A stretch of DNA of 64,000 bases from Cohnella sp. SGD-V74 (GCF_003001675.1 NZ_PVYW01000020.1:1-64000); one strand, 5' to 3'. Shown: positions 27,955-37,639, numbered from the stretch's first letter. The notes: generated by a model not told the origin, from the letters alone. Program-made: numbers and translations.

Positions 27955-28791
27955 TTAAACATTGTTCAACCGGGTTCTCGTGAACGCCTCCCGATAAGCC
28001 GTCGGAGTGACGCCGGAGTGACGCTTGAACCACTTGGCGAACTGCTTCTCGTCCGAGAACCCGACCCGATCGGCCACCTCTTTGACGTACAGCTTGCTGC
28101 CCGCCAGCTGCTGCTTGGCGGCTTCAAGCTTGACGGAATGGACGTAATCCAGCAGACCGCAGCCGAAATTGCGCTTGAACAGCCGGGTCAAATACTGCTT
28201 GTTATAGCCGCTGTACGCAGCGATTCGTTCAACCGTGCATTGCTTTTCAAGGGCATGGAGTCGAATCCATTCTCGCAGCTCGGCAAGCTTAGGGTCCGGG
28301 CTGGAATTTCTCCCCTGCTCCGCCAATTCGATCAGCAGGCAAGAAAGAAAGTAATCTCCCGCGTGCGGCAGACTGTAACCGCCGCTTGCCGCATGCAGCA
28401 GCTGCCGCGCCAGAATGTGAAGCCGGTTCGGATTCGCGCACTTCGCATATAACGGCAGCCAGCTGTCGGGCTCGCGATCGTCCGCTTCAGGCTGCATGAA
28501 ATGGAACCAATAGAACGATACGCCGGGCAGCGAAGGCTTGAACCCCCGATGAAACTGCCCCGGCTTAAGGATCATCGCGTCCCCCGGTTTGATTTCGAAC
28601 GGCTCTCCATCAACCTCCAAGTAGACGACTTCGGACACTCCGAGCAGCAGCTCGTAATCCGCTATTTTTCTTGCCATATGGGACCAAGGTTCCTTGGCCA
28701 GAAAGTGGCCTCCCATGTGCAAGCGATAAGGCCGATGCGTATAAAACGGAAGCAATCGTCGCAGCCCCCCGTCCGGAAGATAATAAGTCAC
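27955..28791 (-). CDS. AraC-family transcriptional regulator
   Basis: A 278-residue cupin-AraC regulator. The N-terminal sensor contains YRLHMGGHFLAKEPWSHMARKIADYELLLGVSE and KPGDAMILKPGQFHRG. The C-terminal DNA-binding domain has CTVERIAAYSGYNKQYLTRLFKRNFGCGLLDYV and VKEVADRVGFSDEKQFAKWFKRHSGVTPTAYREAF. It starts with GTG at 28791 (AGGTG 7 nt upstream). It is divergent from the GH127 gene, its likely target, and an inverted repeat in the shared intergenic region could be its operator. Confidence 0.92.
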   Translation of the reverse strand: MTYYLPDGGLRRLLPFYTHRPYRLHMGGHFLAKEPWSHMARKIADYELLLGVSEVVYLEVDGEPFEIKPGDAMILKPGQFHRGFKPSLPGVSFYWFHFMQPEADDREPDSWLPLYAKCANPNRLHILARQLLHAASGGYSLPHAGDYFLSCLLIELAEQGRNSSPDPKLAELREWIRLHALEKQCTVERIAAYSGYNKQYLTRLFKRNFGCGLLDYVHSVKLEAAKQQLAGSKLYVKEVADRVGFSDEKQFAKWFKRHSGVTPTAYREAFTRTRLNNV

Positions 28792-28807
28792 TTTTTGACA
28801 CCTATTC

Positions 28808-28846
28808 TATCGAAACGCCTACCGACAAAGCCCGATCGCTTCGATA
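28808..28846. promoter_or_regulatory. Candidate operator between the AraC and GH127 genes
   Basis: TATCGAA at 28808-28814 and TTCGATA at 28840-28846 form an inverted repeat centred about 60 bases upstream of the GH127 start. A TTGACA at 28795-28800 lies beside it but has no good -10 at 17 bp. Confidence 0.35.
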
Positions 28847-28887
28847 AGATGAAATTGCGCCCATTCCATCTTAACGGAGAGTGACTC

Positions 28888-30864
28888 ATGAATACAACGA
28901 ACAACCGGTCGGCTGCCAGCCGCCCTGTCGATCTCAAGAACATCAAAATTTCCGACCGCTACTGGCAATCGTACGTAGATCTTGTCAACAATACGATCCT
29001 TCCTTACCAGTGGGAAGCGTTGAACGATAGAGTGCCCGATGCGGAGCCCAGCTACTGCATCCGCAACTTCCGAATCGCCGCCAGGCTGGAGACTGGTGAC
29101 TTCTCCGGATTCGTCTTCCAGGATACCGACCTCTACAAATGGCTGGAAGCGGTGGGCTACTCACTGGCGAACAAACCGAACGGCGATCTGGAGAAGCTGG
29201 CGGATGAAGCGGTCGAACTGCTGGCGTCCGCTCAGCTGGAAGACGGGTATTTGAATACGTACTTTACGATTCGCAATCCGCAACAACGCTGGACGAACCT
29301 GACGGATTGCCACGAAATGTATTCGGCCGGCCATCTGATCGAAGCGGCCGTTGCCTACTATCACGGAACCGGCAAGACGAAGCTGCTCGACGTCGCCCGG
29401 CGCGTCGCCGATCATATCGATCTGCGGTTCGGTCCAGGCACAGACCAGATTCAAGGCTATGACGGCCATCAAGAGATCGAGCTGGCTCTGGTGAAGCTGT
29501 ACGAGGCAACGGGCGAACCTCGGTACTTGAATCTCGCCTGCTTCCTGATCGACGAGCGCGGCAAGGAACCGTATTTCTTCCATCAGGAATGGGAAGCACG
29601 GGGCCGGACTTCTTACTGGAATCCCGGCGTCGTTCAGTCCAAGCCCCCTGCGCCGGAATACCACCAAGCCCATAAGCCGGTTCGCGAGCAAGCGGAGGCC
29701 GTCGGACATGCCGTTCGTGCGGTTTACATGTATACGGCCATGGCGGACCTGGCGCTTCATAACAACGATACCGAGCTTCTGGAAGCTTGCAGAAGGTTAT
29801 GGAGCAATATGGTCGACAAGCAGATGTACGTAACTGGCAGCATAGGTTCCACCCATCACGGCGAAGCGTTCACATTCGATTACGACTTACCAAACGATAC
29901 GAACTACTCCGAAACGTGCGCGTCGATCGGCATGATCTTTTTCGCCCGGCGTATGCTGCAGATCGAACCCAAAGGAGAGTACGCCGACGTCATGGAACGC
30001 TCTCTCTACAACACCGTAACAGCGGGGATCGGACTGGACGGCAAACACTATTTCTACGTCAACCCGATGGAAGTATGGCCCGCGGCGAGCAGCGGCAATC
30101 CAGGCAAACATCATATTAAGGCGACAAGGCAAAAATGGTACGGCTGCGCCTGCTGCCCGCCCAACGCCGCAAGGCTGCTCGTATCCGCGGGGCAATACGT
30201 GTATACGACAAACTCGGATACCCTCTACACCCATCTCTACATCGGCAACGAGACCGATCTCGAGCTTTCCGGCCGCAACGTGCGCATCCGCCTGGAGAGC
30301 GGTTTGCCGTGGAACGGGAATGCGTCGCTGGAGATCGCAAACGCCGATGGGTCCGGCAGCTTTACGCTCGCCTTACGTGTTCCTTCGTGGTCGCCTGCGA
30401 CGGTATTTCGCGTTAACGGCGCCCAGCGCGAACCGATTATTCGTGACGGATACGCCTACTTTACGGGCGATTGGCGCAGCGGCGACCGCATTGACGTTCA
30501 GTTCGATATGACCCCGCGACGAATCTATGCCCACCCGCAAGTCCGAGCCAATGCCGGACGGGTTGCCCTGCAGCGCGGGCCGTTCGTCTATTGCTTCGAA
30601 GAGACCGACAACGGCTCTCCCCTCGCTTCGCTGGCGCTGCCCGAGAACGCGGAGTTGACGAGCGCCTGGGAAGAAACCTTGGGCGGCATCTTCGTCATCG
30701 AAGCGGAGGGAGTTCGGACCGAGGCTCCCGGGGAAGAGAGCGCCGCGCCTCTGTACCGAACCTCCCCGCCCGTTCGGACGCCAACGCGCCTGCGAGCCGT
30801 CCCTTACACGATGTGGGGCAATCGGGAGCATGGAGAGATGCAGGTTTGGATCAGGGAAGATTAA
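28888..30864 (+). CDS. Beta-L-arabinofuranosidase, GH127 (DUF1680)
   Basis: A 658-residue (alpha/alpha)6-barrel enzyme with C-terminal beta-sandwiches, like bifidobacterial HypBA1. It removes beta-L-arabinofuranose from hydroxyproline-linked arabinans or pectic side chains. Landmarks: LKNIKISDRYWQSYVDLVNNTILPYQWEALND at the start, SAGHLIEAAVAYY, SIGSTHHGEAFTFDYDLPND, and the zinc/nucleophile cluster CACCPPN (Cys about 419-420) together with the earlier ETCASIG Glu-x-Cys. No signal peptide. GGAGAG lies 9 nt before the ATG. Divergent from an AraC regulator and closed by a strong terminator. Confidence 0.95.
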   Translation: MNTTNNRSAASRPVDLKNIKISDRYWQSYVDLVNNTILPYQWEALNDRVPDAEPSYCIRNFRIAARLETGDFSGFVFQDTDLYKWLEAVGYSLANKPNGDLEKLADEAVELLASAQLEDGYLNTYFTIRNPQQRWTNLTDCHEMYSAGHLIEAAVAYYHGTGKTKLLDVARRVADHIDLRFGPGTDQIQGYDGHQEIELALVKLYEATGEPRYLNLACFLIDERGKEPYFFHQEWEARGRTSYWNPGVVQSKPPAPEYHQAHKPVREQAEAVGHAVRAVYMYTAMADLALHNNDTELLEACRRLWSNMVDKQMYVTGSIGSTHHGEAFTFDYDLPNDTNYSETCASIGMIFFARRMLQIEPKGEYADVMERSLYNTVTAGIGLDGKHYFYVNPMEVWPAASSGNPGKHHIKATRQKWYGCACCPPNAARLLVSAGQYVYTTNSDTLYTHLYIGNETDLELSGRNVRIRLESGLPWNGNASLEIANADGSGSFTLALRVPSWSPATVFRVNGAQREPIIRDGYAYFTGDWRSGDRIDVQFDMTPRRIYAHPQVRANAGRVALQRGPFVYCFEETDNGSPLASLALPENAELTSAWEETLGGIFVIEAEGVRTEAPGEESAAPLYRTSPPVRTPTRLRAVPYTMWGNREHGEMQVWIRED

Positions 30865-30880
30865 CTTCTGACAAGCGCGC

Positions 30881-30914
30881 AACAGACGGACGCCGTTCAT
30901 GGCGTCCGTCTGTT
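30881..30914 (+). terminator. Terminator after GH127
   Basis: AACAGACGGACGCC pairs with GGCGTCCGTCTGTT (14-bp stem, 6-base loop), 16 bases past the stop. Only a weak T tract follows on the plus strand, and it may also serve the convergent gene. Confidence 0.75.
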
Positions 30915-30956
30915 CTGCTTCTCCGCTTAGGTTCCCGCGGGATCATCCCCCGCTGT

Positions 30957-32783
30957 TCATTGCAGGCTAAAGGTCGCGTCGTTCCTCTCCAGCGCGGTGC
31001 CGATCGGATCGATCCGCAGATTAAAGCCGGAATGACGGATGTACCTGGTCGGATAGTTGTAGGACTGGAATGAAGATTTGCCGCCGTCCGCCAAGCCCGG
31101 CACCTGGTAGAAGGTCGCGTCCGCCGCGAATACGCCGCCCGAATTAGTCTGCGCGTACAGCACGTAGTTGGCATGTCTCAAGTACACGTTCGGATTGCTC
31201 TTCAGCCGGAAAGATACGCCCGCCGAATCGGCCAGCCCCGGGACCATGATCCATTCCGAATTGGCCGCGGTCGGATTTTCCACAATCTTCGCCGTGCCGT
31301 TGTCGTTCGCGATATACCTGGCCGGATAGTTGTGAGACTGCCATCTGACGGCGTCGGTCGCCTGTCCGAACACCTTGACCTCCCACAATCTTGGCGTATA
31401 CCAGTTGCCCGGATTGTTGTGAAGCTTGGCATTGACCATGTTGATTCTTACATATCTTCCGGTAGCCGAGAACGTATCGGAGGTAAAACCGTAAGTCGTA
31501 TTGCCCGTTCGGTCGAGCGCCACCGTCCAGTTGACGTTATCGTTGCTCGTTTCGATTTTGTACTGGTAGTACCCTTCGGAACCGTTCATCATCCACCACG
31601 AGATTTGCACGTTACTGATTTGTCTGACCGCGCCGAGGTCGACCTTCCACCAATGCGGCCACGATACGCTAGTGCCGACCCATTCCGTCTGATAGTTGCC
31701 GTCGTTGGCGTACCCTGCGGGATTTGCGCCCAGCGCAGACTGGGCCGTTGCCGGCTTGCCCTGGGACAGCAGCGTGCCGTTCGACACGCCGTTGACGACG
31801 CCCGTTGCGGCGTCGACGGAGATCGTATCGTAATAGTCCAGCGACGCGGATGTGCCGTTCAGCGTGAGAGGAAGCCAGACATATCTGGAATCGCTTAATT
31901 GGCTCGGATTCCATCGGTCGCCAACATAGATATGGGAGGTTGCCGTACTGCCCTGAACGGTCAGAATGAACGCCGGCTGCGAGTAAAAGGTGGATTTGTT
32001 GCCGAGCGGCTGCAGAGCCGACCATGGACCGTTAATGTTGGTTGCCGTCGAATACATCGCTTGATTGGGATACCAGCCCGAGGCGCCGGATGTAATCAGA
32101 TAGTACAGATTGCCTTGCTTCACGATAGCCGGCGCTTCCCGATGGGAGCCGTCGTAGATCATGTTGAGCTCGGTATCGATCCCCAAGTAATCGGATGTCA
32201 ATCTGTACAGCCTTAAATTGTAGTTGTTATCCGAAGACGAGATGAGATACGCTTTGCCGTCGGTGTCCTTGAACACGGTCATATCCCTCGACTGATTGTT
32301 GTTCGGTCTGAAACTTCCATGATAGGTGAATGGGCCGGTCGGCGTGTCGGACGTGGCGACCGCGACTCTCGCAAGCGTGTAGCCCGCTCCGTCCTCGTAA
32401 TGTCCCCACAGCACGTATTTGCCCGTCGATTCGTTGTACAGAACTTTCGGACGCTCGATCTTGGCGGATTGCAGCTCCGAATGCGAAGCCTGCGTCAGAG
32501 CGTAGCTTCTCCATGTCCACGTCTTCAAATCTGTGGAGGAATATACGGTAACAGCCTTGAAGTTGGCGCTGTTGTGAATCTTATCCTCCCCGTACCAATA
32601 GTAAGTAGAATCGACCTTAATAATATGACCGCCATGAGCCTGCAGCGAGGCATTGTTGACATCCTTCCACGGCGTCCCGTTGGCGATCGTTTGAGGCGCG
32701 GCCTCGGCGGCAGGAGTTTCTCCCAACACGAGAACCGATACCGCGAGAGCGACAGACAGCAACATTTTCAACATCTTTTTCAT
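30957..32783 (-). CDS. Secreted GH43 (subfamily 24-like, exo-beta-1,3-galactanase type) with F5/8C and AbfB modules
   Basis: A 608-residue exported enzyme. The signal peptide occupies residues 1-28 and ends AAEAA. The GH43 propeller runs to about residue 330 (AHGGHIIKVDSTYYWYGED, KIERPKVLYNESTGKYVLWGHYE, GSHREAPAIVKQGNLYYLITSGASGWYPNQ, YVGDRWNP), a pattern typical of GH43_24 galactanases acting on the beta-1,3 backbone of type II arabinogalactan. Next comes a discoidin/CBM32 module (QGKPATAQS, GRYVRINMVNA). Last come two AbfB-like repeats (CBM42: WQSHNYPARYI, SFQSYNYPTRYIRHSGFNLRI) that bind arabinofuranose. The ATG at 32783 has AGGAG 9 nt upstream. It is the only clearly secreted hydrolase in the locus. 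Confidence 0.9.
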   Translation of the reverse strand: MKKMLKMLLSVALAVSVLVLGETPAAEAAPQTIANGTPWKDVNNASLQAHGGHIIKVDSTYYWYGEDKIHNSANFKAVTVYSSTDLKTWTWRSYALTQASHSELQSAKIERPKVLYNESTGKYVLWGHYEDGAGYTLARVAVATSDTPTGPFTYHGSFRPNNNQSRDMTVFKDTDGKAYLISSSDNNYNLRLYRLTSDYLGIDTELNMIYDGSHREAPAIVKQGNLYYLITSGASGWYPNQAMYSTATNINGPWSALQPLGNKSTFYSQPAFILTVQGSTATSHIYVGDRWNPSQLSDSRYVWLPLTLNGTSASLDYYDTISVDAATGVVNGVSNGTLLSQGKPATAQSALGANPAGYANDGNYQTEWVGTSVSWPHWWKVDLGAVRQISNVQISWWMMNGSEGYYQYKIETSNDNVNWTVALDRTGNTTYGFTSDTFSATGRYVRINMVNAKLHNNPGNWYTPRLWEVKVFGQATDAVRWQSHNYPARYIANDNGTAKIVENPTAANSEWIMVPGLADSAGVSFRLKSNPNVYLRHANYVLYAQTNSGGVFAADATFYQVPGLADGGKSSFQSYNYPTRYIRHSGFNLRIDPIGTALERNDATFSLQ

Positions 32784-32896
32784 CACAAAATCTCCTCTCT
32801 TTCGATGATTACTGCATTCTCCGTTCCGAATTGCGTTCCCCGTCCCGACGCGCATGCCACTAAGTCGCGTACCTCCTCCTTCCAGAAAACACTATA

Positions 32897-32911
32897 TTGA
32901 AAGCGCTTTAT
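32897..32911. promoter_or_regulatory. Candidate catabolite response element (CcpA cre)
   Basis: TTGAAAGCGCTTTAT has a perfect GAAAGCGCTTT palindrome and fits the cre pattern TG-AA-CG--T. It lies about 115 bases upstream of the secreted GH43 gene, a position suited to carbon repression. A LacI-family operator is an alternative reading. Confidence 0.6.
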
Positions 32912-32941
32912 TACACTCCTATTACTAACACGAACGAACCG

Positions 32942-32989
32942 TTCGCGCATAGTGCACAATTCGGTACATGATTGCACTATTCGCGCATA
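32942..32989. promoter_or_regulatory. Paired direct repeats with an internal dyad, candidate activator site
   Basis: TTCGCGCATA occurs at 32942-32951 and again at 32980-32989 (38-bp offset). Between them TAGTGCA (32950-32956) and TGCACTA (32973-32979) are inverted. Direct decamers of this kind are typical of AraC-domain regulators. The region between the GH43 and the binding-protein terminator holds no gene. Confidence 0.45.
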
Positions 32990-33049
32990 AGGAATTGGAT
33001 AAATAAAACATGATTGTAGAAAAACCAAGATTCAGATACGAAGGGAAAC

Positions 33050-33086
33050 AAAAACCCAAAAGAAAAGAGCCGCCACCAGGCAGCTC
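33050..33086 (-). terminator. Rho-independent terminator after the solute-binding protein
   Basis: On the minus strand GAGCTGCC pairs with GGCGGCTC (one G-T wobble, 4-base loop), followed by a T-rich tract. It lies 14 bases past the stop. Confidence 0.75.
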
Positions 33087-33099
33087 CCTTCTCTCTCTA

Positions 33100-34452
33100 T
33101 TATTTTTTCGCCGCCGCGGCCGCAGCCGCGTATTCGCCGGCTTTCTTCAACAGCTCTTCGTAAGCTTGCTCCGGCGTGGAGGAGCCGAACTGGATCTTCT
33201 CGACAATCAGCTTGTAATCGTTCTTGAAGTTGCCGTAACCGACCGGATCGTTCACGAACTTCTGCGCGTCGGGAGCGACCTGGTTCATGAATTCGACGCC
33301 TTTCTTGTCGCCTTCGCTGTATTCCGGGCTCAGAGCGGCGACAATCTCGCCCGATACGGGCGTACCGCGAGTCAGCCCGAGCGTCTTGCCCGCTTCCAGA
33401 TCGTTGATGAACCAGTCGATGAACGCCTTCGCTTCTTCCTGATGCTTCGATTGCGCGTTGACGCTCCAGAACATGCTCGGCTTGAGCCAACCGCCGGCTT
33501 CGGAGCCTTTCGGCAACGAGGCGTACTCGTACGTCCCCGGCTTCAATGCGTCGATGGCGCCAACCTGATTGGAGAACAGGTGACGGACGATCGCGTTGCC
33601 GTTGACGACGTTGTCGAGCTGCGGATCAAGCTCCTTGTCCGTCGTCGTCAAATCCGGAGGCGTCAGAATGCCGGCGTCCCGCAGCTCCTTCTGCTTCGTC
33701 TGATACTCGATCCACGTTGCCTTATCGATGGCCAGATTGCCTTCGGCATCGTAGATATAGCCTTTGCCCATGCTGTATTGGTAAGCGGTGTAGTCGACGA
33801 GGTCGGCGCTTTGGTCGGCATAGACGTACTTGTCGTTGCCGAGCTTGGCTTTCGCTTCTTGGCCGAACGCGTAGTAATCGTCCCACGTCCAATTGAAATC
33901 GGGCGCCTTCAGGCCGAGCTTGTCGACGACGGTTTTATCGTACACCATTCCGATCGCCGCGACGCCGAGCGGCTGGGCGTACAAGACGCCGTTCACCTTG
34001 CCGGATTCCATCAGGCTCGGATCGACGTCTGCGGTATTGATGCTTCCGATATCGGCAAGCAGTCCTCTGGAGACGTAATCGTTGACATAGGCCGCGTCCA
34101 TCTGAATGATGTCCGGCGCGCTGCCCGCCGAGTACTGGACCGCGAGCTTGTCGAAGTAGCCGTCCCATCCCGAAAACGTGCTCTCGAACGTCACGTTCGG
34201 ATGCAGCGCCGTATACTGTTCGAGCGCTTTCTGCGTCGCGTCGTGCCGGGCCTGCGAGCCCCACCAGGCGATCGTCAGCTTGACCGGCTCACCCGCTCCT
34301 CCGGAGGCCGAAGGGCTTGCGGAGGTCGAGGCCGACGGCGAAGCGCCAGGGCTCGCCGAGCTCGCGTCTTTCGAATTATTGCTGTTGCCGCATGCCGTAA
34401 CCGTTGCCAAAACCAGTAATGAAGCGACTGCGATCGACCATTTTCTTGCCAT
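33100..34452 (-). CDS. Sugar ABC transporter solute-binding lipoprotein (family 1)
   Basis: A 450-residue lipoprotein with signal peptide and lipobox LATVTACGNS, Cys at about residue 21. A Ser/Ala/Pro linker comes next, then a MalE-like bilobed domain (LTIAWWGSQARHDATQKALEQYTALHPNVTFE, APDIIQMDAAYVNDYVSRGLL). The C terminus is an unusual run of alanines. It binds a sugar for the permeases at 37640-39390. The gene follows the two-component genes rather than preceding the permeases, so the operon order is permease, permease, kinase, regulator, binding protein. A GGGGGACC precedes the ATG. Confidence 0.93.
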   Translation of the reverse strand: MARKWSIAVASLLVLATVTACGNSNNSKDASSASPGASPSASTSASPSASGGAGEPVKLTIAWWGSQARHDATQKALEQYTALHPNVTFESTFSGWDGYFDKLAVQYSAGSAPDIIQMDAAYVNDYVSRGLLADIGSINTADVDPSLMESGKVNGVLYAQPLGVAAIGMVYDKTVVDKLGLKAPDFNWTWDDYYAFGQEAKAKLGNDKYVYADQSADLVDYTAYQYSMGKGYIYDAEGNLAIDKATWIEYQTKQKELRDAGILTPPDLTTTDKELDPQLDNVVNGNAIVRHLFSNQVGAIDALKPGTYEYASLPKGSEAGGWLKPSMFWSVNAQSKHQEEAKAFIDWFINDLEAGKTLGLTRGTPVSGEIVAALSPEYSEGDKKGVEFMNQVAPDAQKFVNDPVGYGNFKNDYKLIVEKIQFGSSTPEQAYEELLKKAGEYAAAAAAAKK

Positions 34453-34563
34453 GTATGAGGTCCCCCTTCAAATTGTCGACTTGCAACTTCATACTAGCAC
34501 CGGTCTCCGCGAGCGTGTAGAAGAGCATCGAACACAAATCTTTCACAATCCACCGAAAGGCCG

Positions 34564-35832
34564 TCATTTCGCTTTGTTTTTGAACAGATCGCTCGGGCTG
34601 ACGCCGCAGTATTTCTTGAACAGCGTGCTGAAGTAAGGAACGTTCTGGTAGCCGACCATTTCGGACACTTCGTAGATCAAGTATTTCCCTTCCGAGAGCA
34701 GCGCTTTCGCCTTCTCGATCCGAACGCGGATGACATAGTTGGTGAACGTCTCGCCGGTCGTCTTTTTGAACAGCTGGTTCAAATAGTTTTTGGAGATGAA
34801 CAGCTGGCTCGCCAAATCTTCGAGCGTAATGTCTTCCGCGTAATTCTCGTGCACGTATTCGATCATGAACTCGATCGCCTTGCGATGCTTCTGGTGCAAG
34901 ACCGGCACCGGAGCCTCTTCCTGCCCCGCCCCGTTCGATTCGTCCTCCGTCAGCAGCCGTTTCAGCGCTTCGTCCGCGGATTCCCGTATGCCGCGCCATG
35001 AGCTCTTGGCCTCGCCCAGGGAGTAGCGGAGCTTCAAGTCCAAATATCGACCGATCTCCTCGACGAGGGCATGGCCGATCCTGCGGCATTCCTCCAGCCG
35101 CTCCGATTCGGCCATCCCGTGATCGGGATCGAGAACGACCGCCGCATGATTGCCGTACAGCCAGGCGAAGCCATGGTTCGGAACGTCCCGCTCCAAAATC
35201 TCGCAGGCGATATTGGTAATGGCAAATTTGAACAGGTTCCAGTCGGCGACGGAGATGCCTTTGACGCGTTCGGTCTTCGTCAGCTCCAGGACGAGAACGA
35301 TCGGCCGGCTGTCCCGCCAGTCTTCGGGCGCCGGCTGCAGGCTGTCCATGGAGCCGGCGCCGACGATGACCGACTTCAGCCAATCTTCCTCGCTCGCAGG
35401 CTCTCCGGCGTTATCCCGGCGGCTCAGCTTCGTCTGCTCGATGCTGTTCAAGTACGAGTCCTCCAGCTTCTCAATCGTCGCAGCCAGCACCTGATGAACC
35501 TGCTCGACCGTCACCGGCTTCGTCAAATAATCTTCGACGCCCATCCGGATCGCCGAACGGGCGAATTCAAAGTCGTTGTATCCGCTAAGAATAATGAAAC
35601 GTCCAGGAAACTTGCGGGCGCGCAGCCGTTCAATCATCTCGATCCCGTTCATCATCGGCATGTAAATATCCGTAATGACGATGTCCGGATTAACCTCCTC
35701 AATCAATTTCAGTCCTTCTTCACCGTCGATGGCGTCGCCGGCAAACTCCGCGTCCAGCTCCTCCCACGGAATGATGCTGCGCAAACCGTCCAGCACTTGA
35801 AAGTCGTCGTCGACGAGCGCGATTTTCCACAT
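34564..35832 (-). CDS. YesN-type response regulator with AraC DNA-binding domain
   Basis: A 422-residue regulator. The receiver (1-120) has ALVDDDFQVLDGL, phospho-acceptor Asp in VITDIYMPMMNG, and Lys in EDYLTKPVT. A middle domain follows, and residues 320-420 are an AraC double helix-turn-helix (ITLEDLASQLFISKNYLNQLFKKTTGETFTNYV, IYEVSEMVGYQNVPYFSTLFKKYCGVSPSDLF). It is partnered by the kinase immediately upstream (TAATG overlap) and embedded in an ABC importer operon, which it probably activates. It serves as an intact comparison for the truncated regulator at 80-1195. Confidence 0.94.
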   Translation of the reverse strand: MWKIALVDDDFQVLDGLRSIIPWEELDAEFAGDAIDGEEGLKLIEEVNPDIVITDIYMPMMNGIEMIERLRARKFPGRFIILSGYNDFEFARSAIRMGVEDYLTKPVTVEQVHQVLAATIEKLEDSYLNSIEQTKLSRRDNAGEPASEEDWLKSVIVGAGSMDSLQPAPEDWRDSRPIVLVLELTKTERVKGISVADWNLFKFAITNIACEILERDVPNHGFAWLYGNHAAVVLDPDHGMAESERLEECRRIGHALVEEIGRYLDLKLRYSLGEAKSSWRGIRESADEALKRLLTEDESNGAGQEEAPVPVLHQKHRKAIEFMIEYVHENYAEDITLEDLASQLFISKNYLNQLFKKTTGETFTNYVIRVRIEKAKALLSEGKYLIYEVSEMVGYQNVPYFSTLFKKYCGVSPSDLFKNKAK

Positions 35833-37556
35833 TAGGCGTCCTCCTCCTGCGTCTGCTCTTCGATGATCGGCAATCGAACGATCGCCCGCGTACCGCCCGT
35901 CTCCCCCGGAACCAGCTCGAAGCCGTAGGACGGACCGAACAGCGCCTCGATTCGTTCCTTCACGTTGCGCAGTCCGTATCCTCCCTTGGCGCTCCGGCTC
36001 TCGGATGCCGCGGCGCGCAAGCCGCGGCCGTCATCGGCGATCGCGATCTCAAGATGCCCGTCCGCCGGTCGAATCGCGACCGTAAGCTTGGCGCTGCGTC
36101 TGCCATGAAAACCGTGCACGAAGGCGTTCTCGATGAACGGCTGCAAAATAATTTTCGGAACGCGCAGGCGCAGCGCCTCTTCGTCGGCTTCGATCCGGTA
36201 CTCCAGCCGATCCTCCCACCTGACCTTCTGGAATTGCAGATAACACTCAATATGCGCCAGTTCCTCGGAGAGGGGCACAAGCCTTCCCGTGTTCGACAGC
36301 GCCAGCCGGAACAGCTGCCCGAGCTGCGACAGCATCGCGCTGATCTTCGACTGCCCCGCCGTGATCGCCACCCAATTGACCTGATCGAGCGAGTTGTACA
36401 GGAAATGCGGGTTAATCATCACCTGCAGGCTTTTGATTTCCGCTTCTCTACGCTTCTCGTATTGAACCTCCAGATTTCCGTACAGCTCTTCGATTCGCTG
36501 CATCAGCTTCTGATACCCCTGGAACAGCCTGCCGAATTCGTTCTTGTAATCATCGGGCAGCGCATCCTGCTTCTGCGGCGAGTAGTTGCTCATCGCCTTG
36601 AGCAGCAGCCCGATCGGCTTCATGAATTGCCTGGCTACGAGCACCCCCAGCAGCAGGATCAGGAAAATTGCGGCAATGCCGAGCAGCAGAAACAGGCGGG
36701 TAATTTGCAGGCTGCTCGCGGTCATGTCCTTCCACGACGTACGCTCGATCAGCGTCCATTTGGAATCGATCGACTTCGACCACACGAGGAATTCGTCGCC
36801 CGTCCGCTTGGAGCCGGCGGCGTTCCGCTCGATCTCTGCGGCGATCCCGTCAAGCTGCTCCTGACTGAACGCTTCGTTCACCGTCTGCGTGATCAACTGG
36901 CCCGTCTCATCCAGCAGAGCGACGCTGGAGCGGCCGCCCTCGGTCTCGATCAAAGCTTGAAACACAGGCACTTTAATATTCAAAACCATTAAGGCGTAGT
37001 ACTGGTTCAGGTTGTTGTACACTTTCCTCGCGAAGCTGATTACCGGGATGTCCCCGCTGTTCGTCCGGATCGTATGCTCGCTGATCCATGCGTCGTCCGT
37101 CTTGTCGATGAGCGGATACCACGTTTCTTCCTTCATCTGTTCGAACGGCAGAAACTGAACGTACTCCTGAAGGCTGTAGTTCAGCGGAAGCACGGAATAG
37201 ACGTGAATCGAATGCAGAATCGGCGTGTTGAAAACGTAATTGTTGAGCTGAGAGCGGATCTCCGCCTGAGCGCGCACTTTATCGTACTTCGTCCCTGCCT
37301 GGAACCGGTTGTACGTCACGTCGAAGTTTTTGGACGCGGTGTTCGAGCTTTGTTCGATGCCAACGAGGCTCGTCGTCAGCTTCTTGTTCAGCTCGCCCAG
37401 CAGCTTCTGCTGATAATGCGACGTGTTGGACGCAATTTCCTTGGAACTGCTCGAATAGCTGATCCATACGACGACGCCGACGAGCAGCGTGACGATAAAA
37501 GCGAATCCGAAGAAAAAGACGAAATCGATTCGCAGCGTTTTGAACGGATTCCTCAT
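35832..37556 (-). CDS. YesM-type sensor histidine kinase
   Basis: A 574-residue membrane kinase. TM1 is near residues 12-32 (FVFFFGFAFIVTLLVGVVVWI), then an extracytoplasmic sensor, TM2 near 280-302, HAMP, and His_kinase with the acceptor His in LQVMINPHFLYNSLDQVNW. The ATPase has QPFIENAFVHG and DDGRGL. The frame is open for 300 more codons upstream, but that stretch is a shadow of the permease gene. The real start is the ATG at 37556, with GGGAGA 9 nt before it. It phosphorylates the regulator that overlaps its stop. Confidence 0.93.
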   Translation of the reverse strand: MRNPFKTLRIDFVFFFGFAFIVTLLVGVVVWISYSSSSKEIASNTSHYQQKLLGELNKKLTTSLVGIEQSSNTASKNFDVTYNRFQAGTKYDKVRAQAEIRSQLNNYVFNTPILHSIHVYSVLPLNYSLQEYVQFLPFEQMKEETWYPLIDKTDDAWISEHTIRTNSGDIPVISFARKVYNNLNQYYALMVLNIKVPVFQALIETEGGRSSVALLDETGQLITQTVNEAFSQEQLDGIAAEIERNAAGSKRTGDEFLVWSKSIDSKWTLIERTSWKDMTASSLQITRLFLLLGIAAIFLILLLGVLVARQFMKPIGLLLKAMSNYSPQKQDALPDDYKNEFGRLFQGYQKLMQRIEELYGNLEVQYEKRREAEIKSLQVMINPHFLYNSLDQVNWVAITAGQSKISAMLSQLGQLFRLALSNTGRLVPLSEELAHIECYLQFQKVRWEDRLEYRIEADEEALRLRVPKIILQPFIENAFVHGFHGRRSAKLTVAIRPADGHLEIAIADDGRGLRAAASESRSAKGGYGLRNVKERIEALFGPSYGFELVPGETGGTRAIVRLPIIEEQTQEEDA

Positions 37557-37639
37557 GCCGACATCTCTCCCTGCCGCAAAAATGCAAAGAAAGCCGCGAG
37601 CCTCGCAGCTTTTTTGACTATTCCAAAACTGTCTGTATT

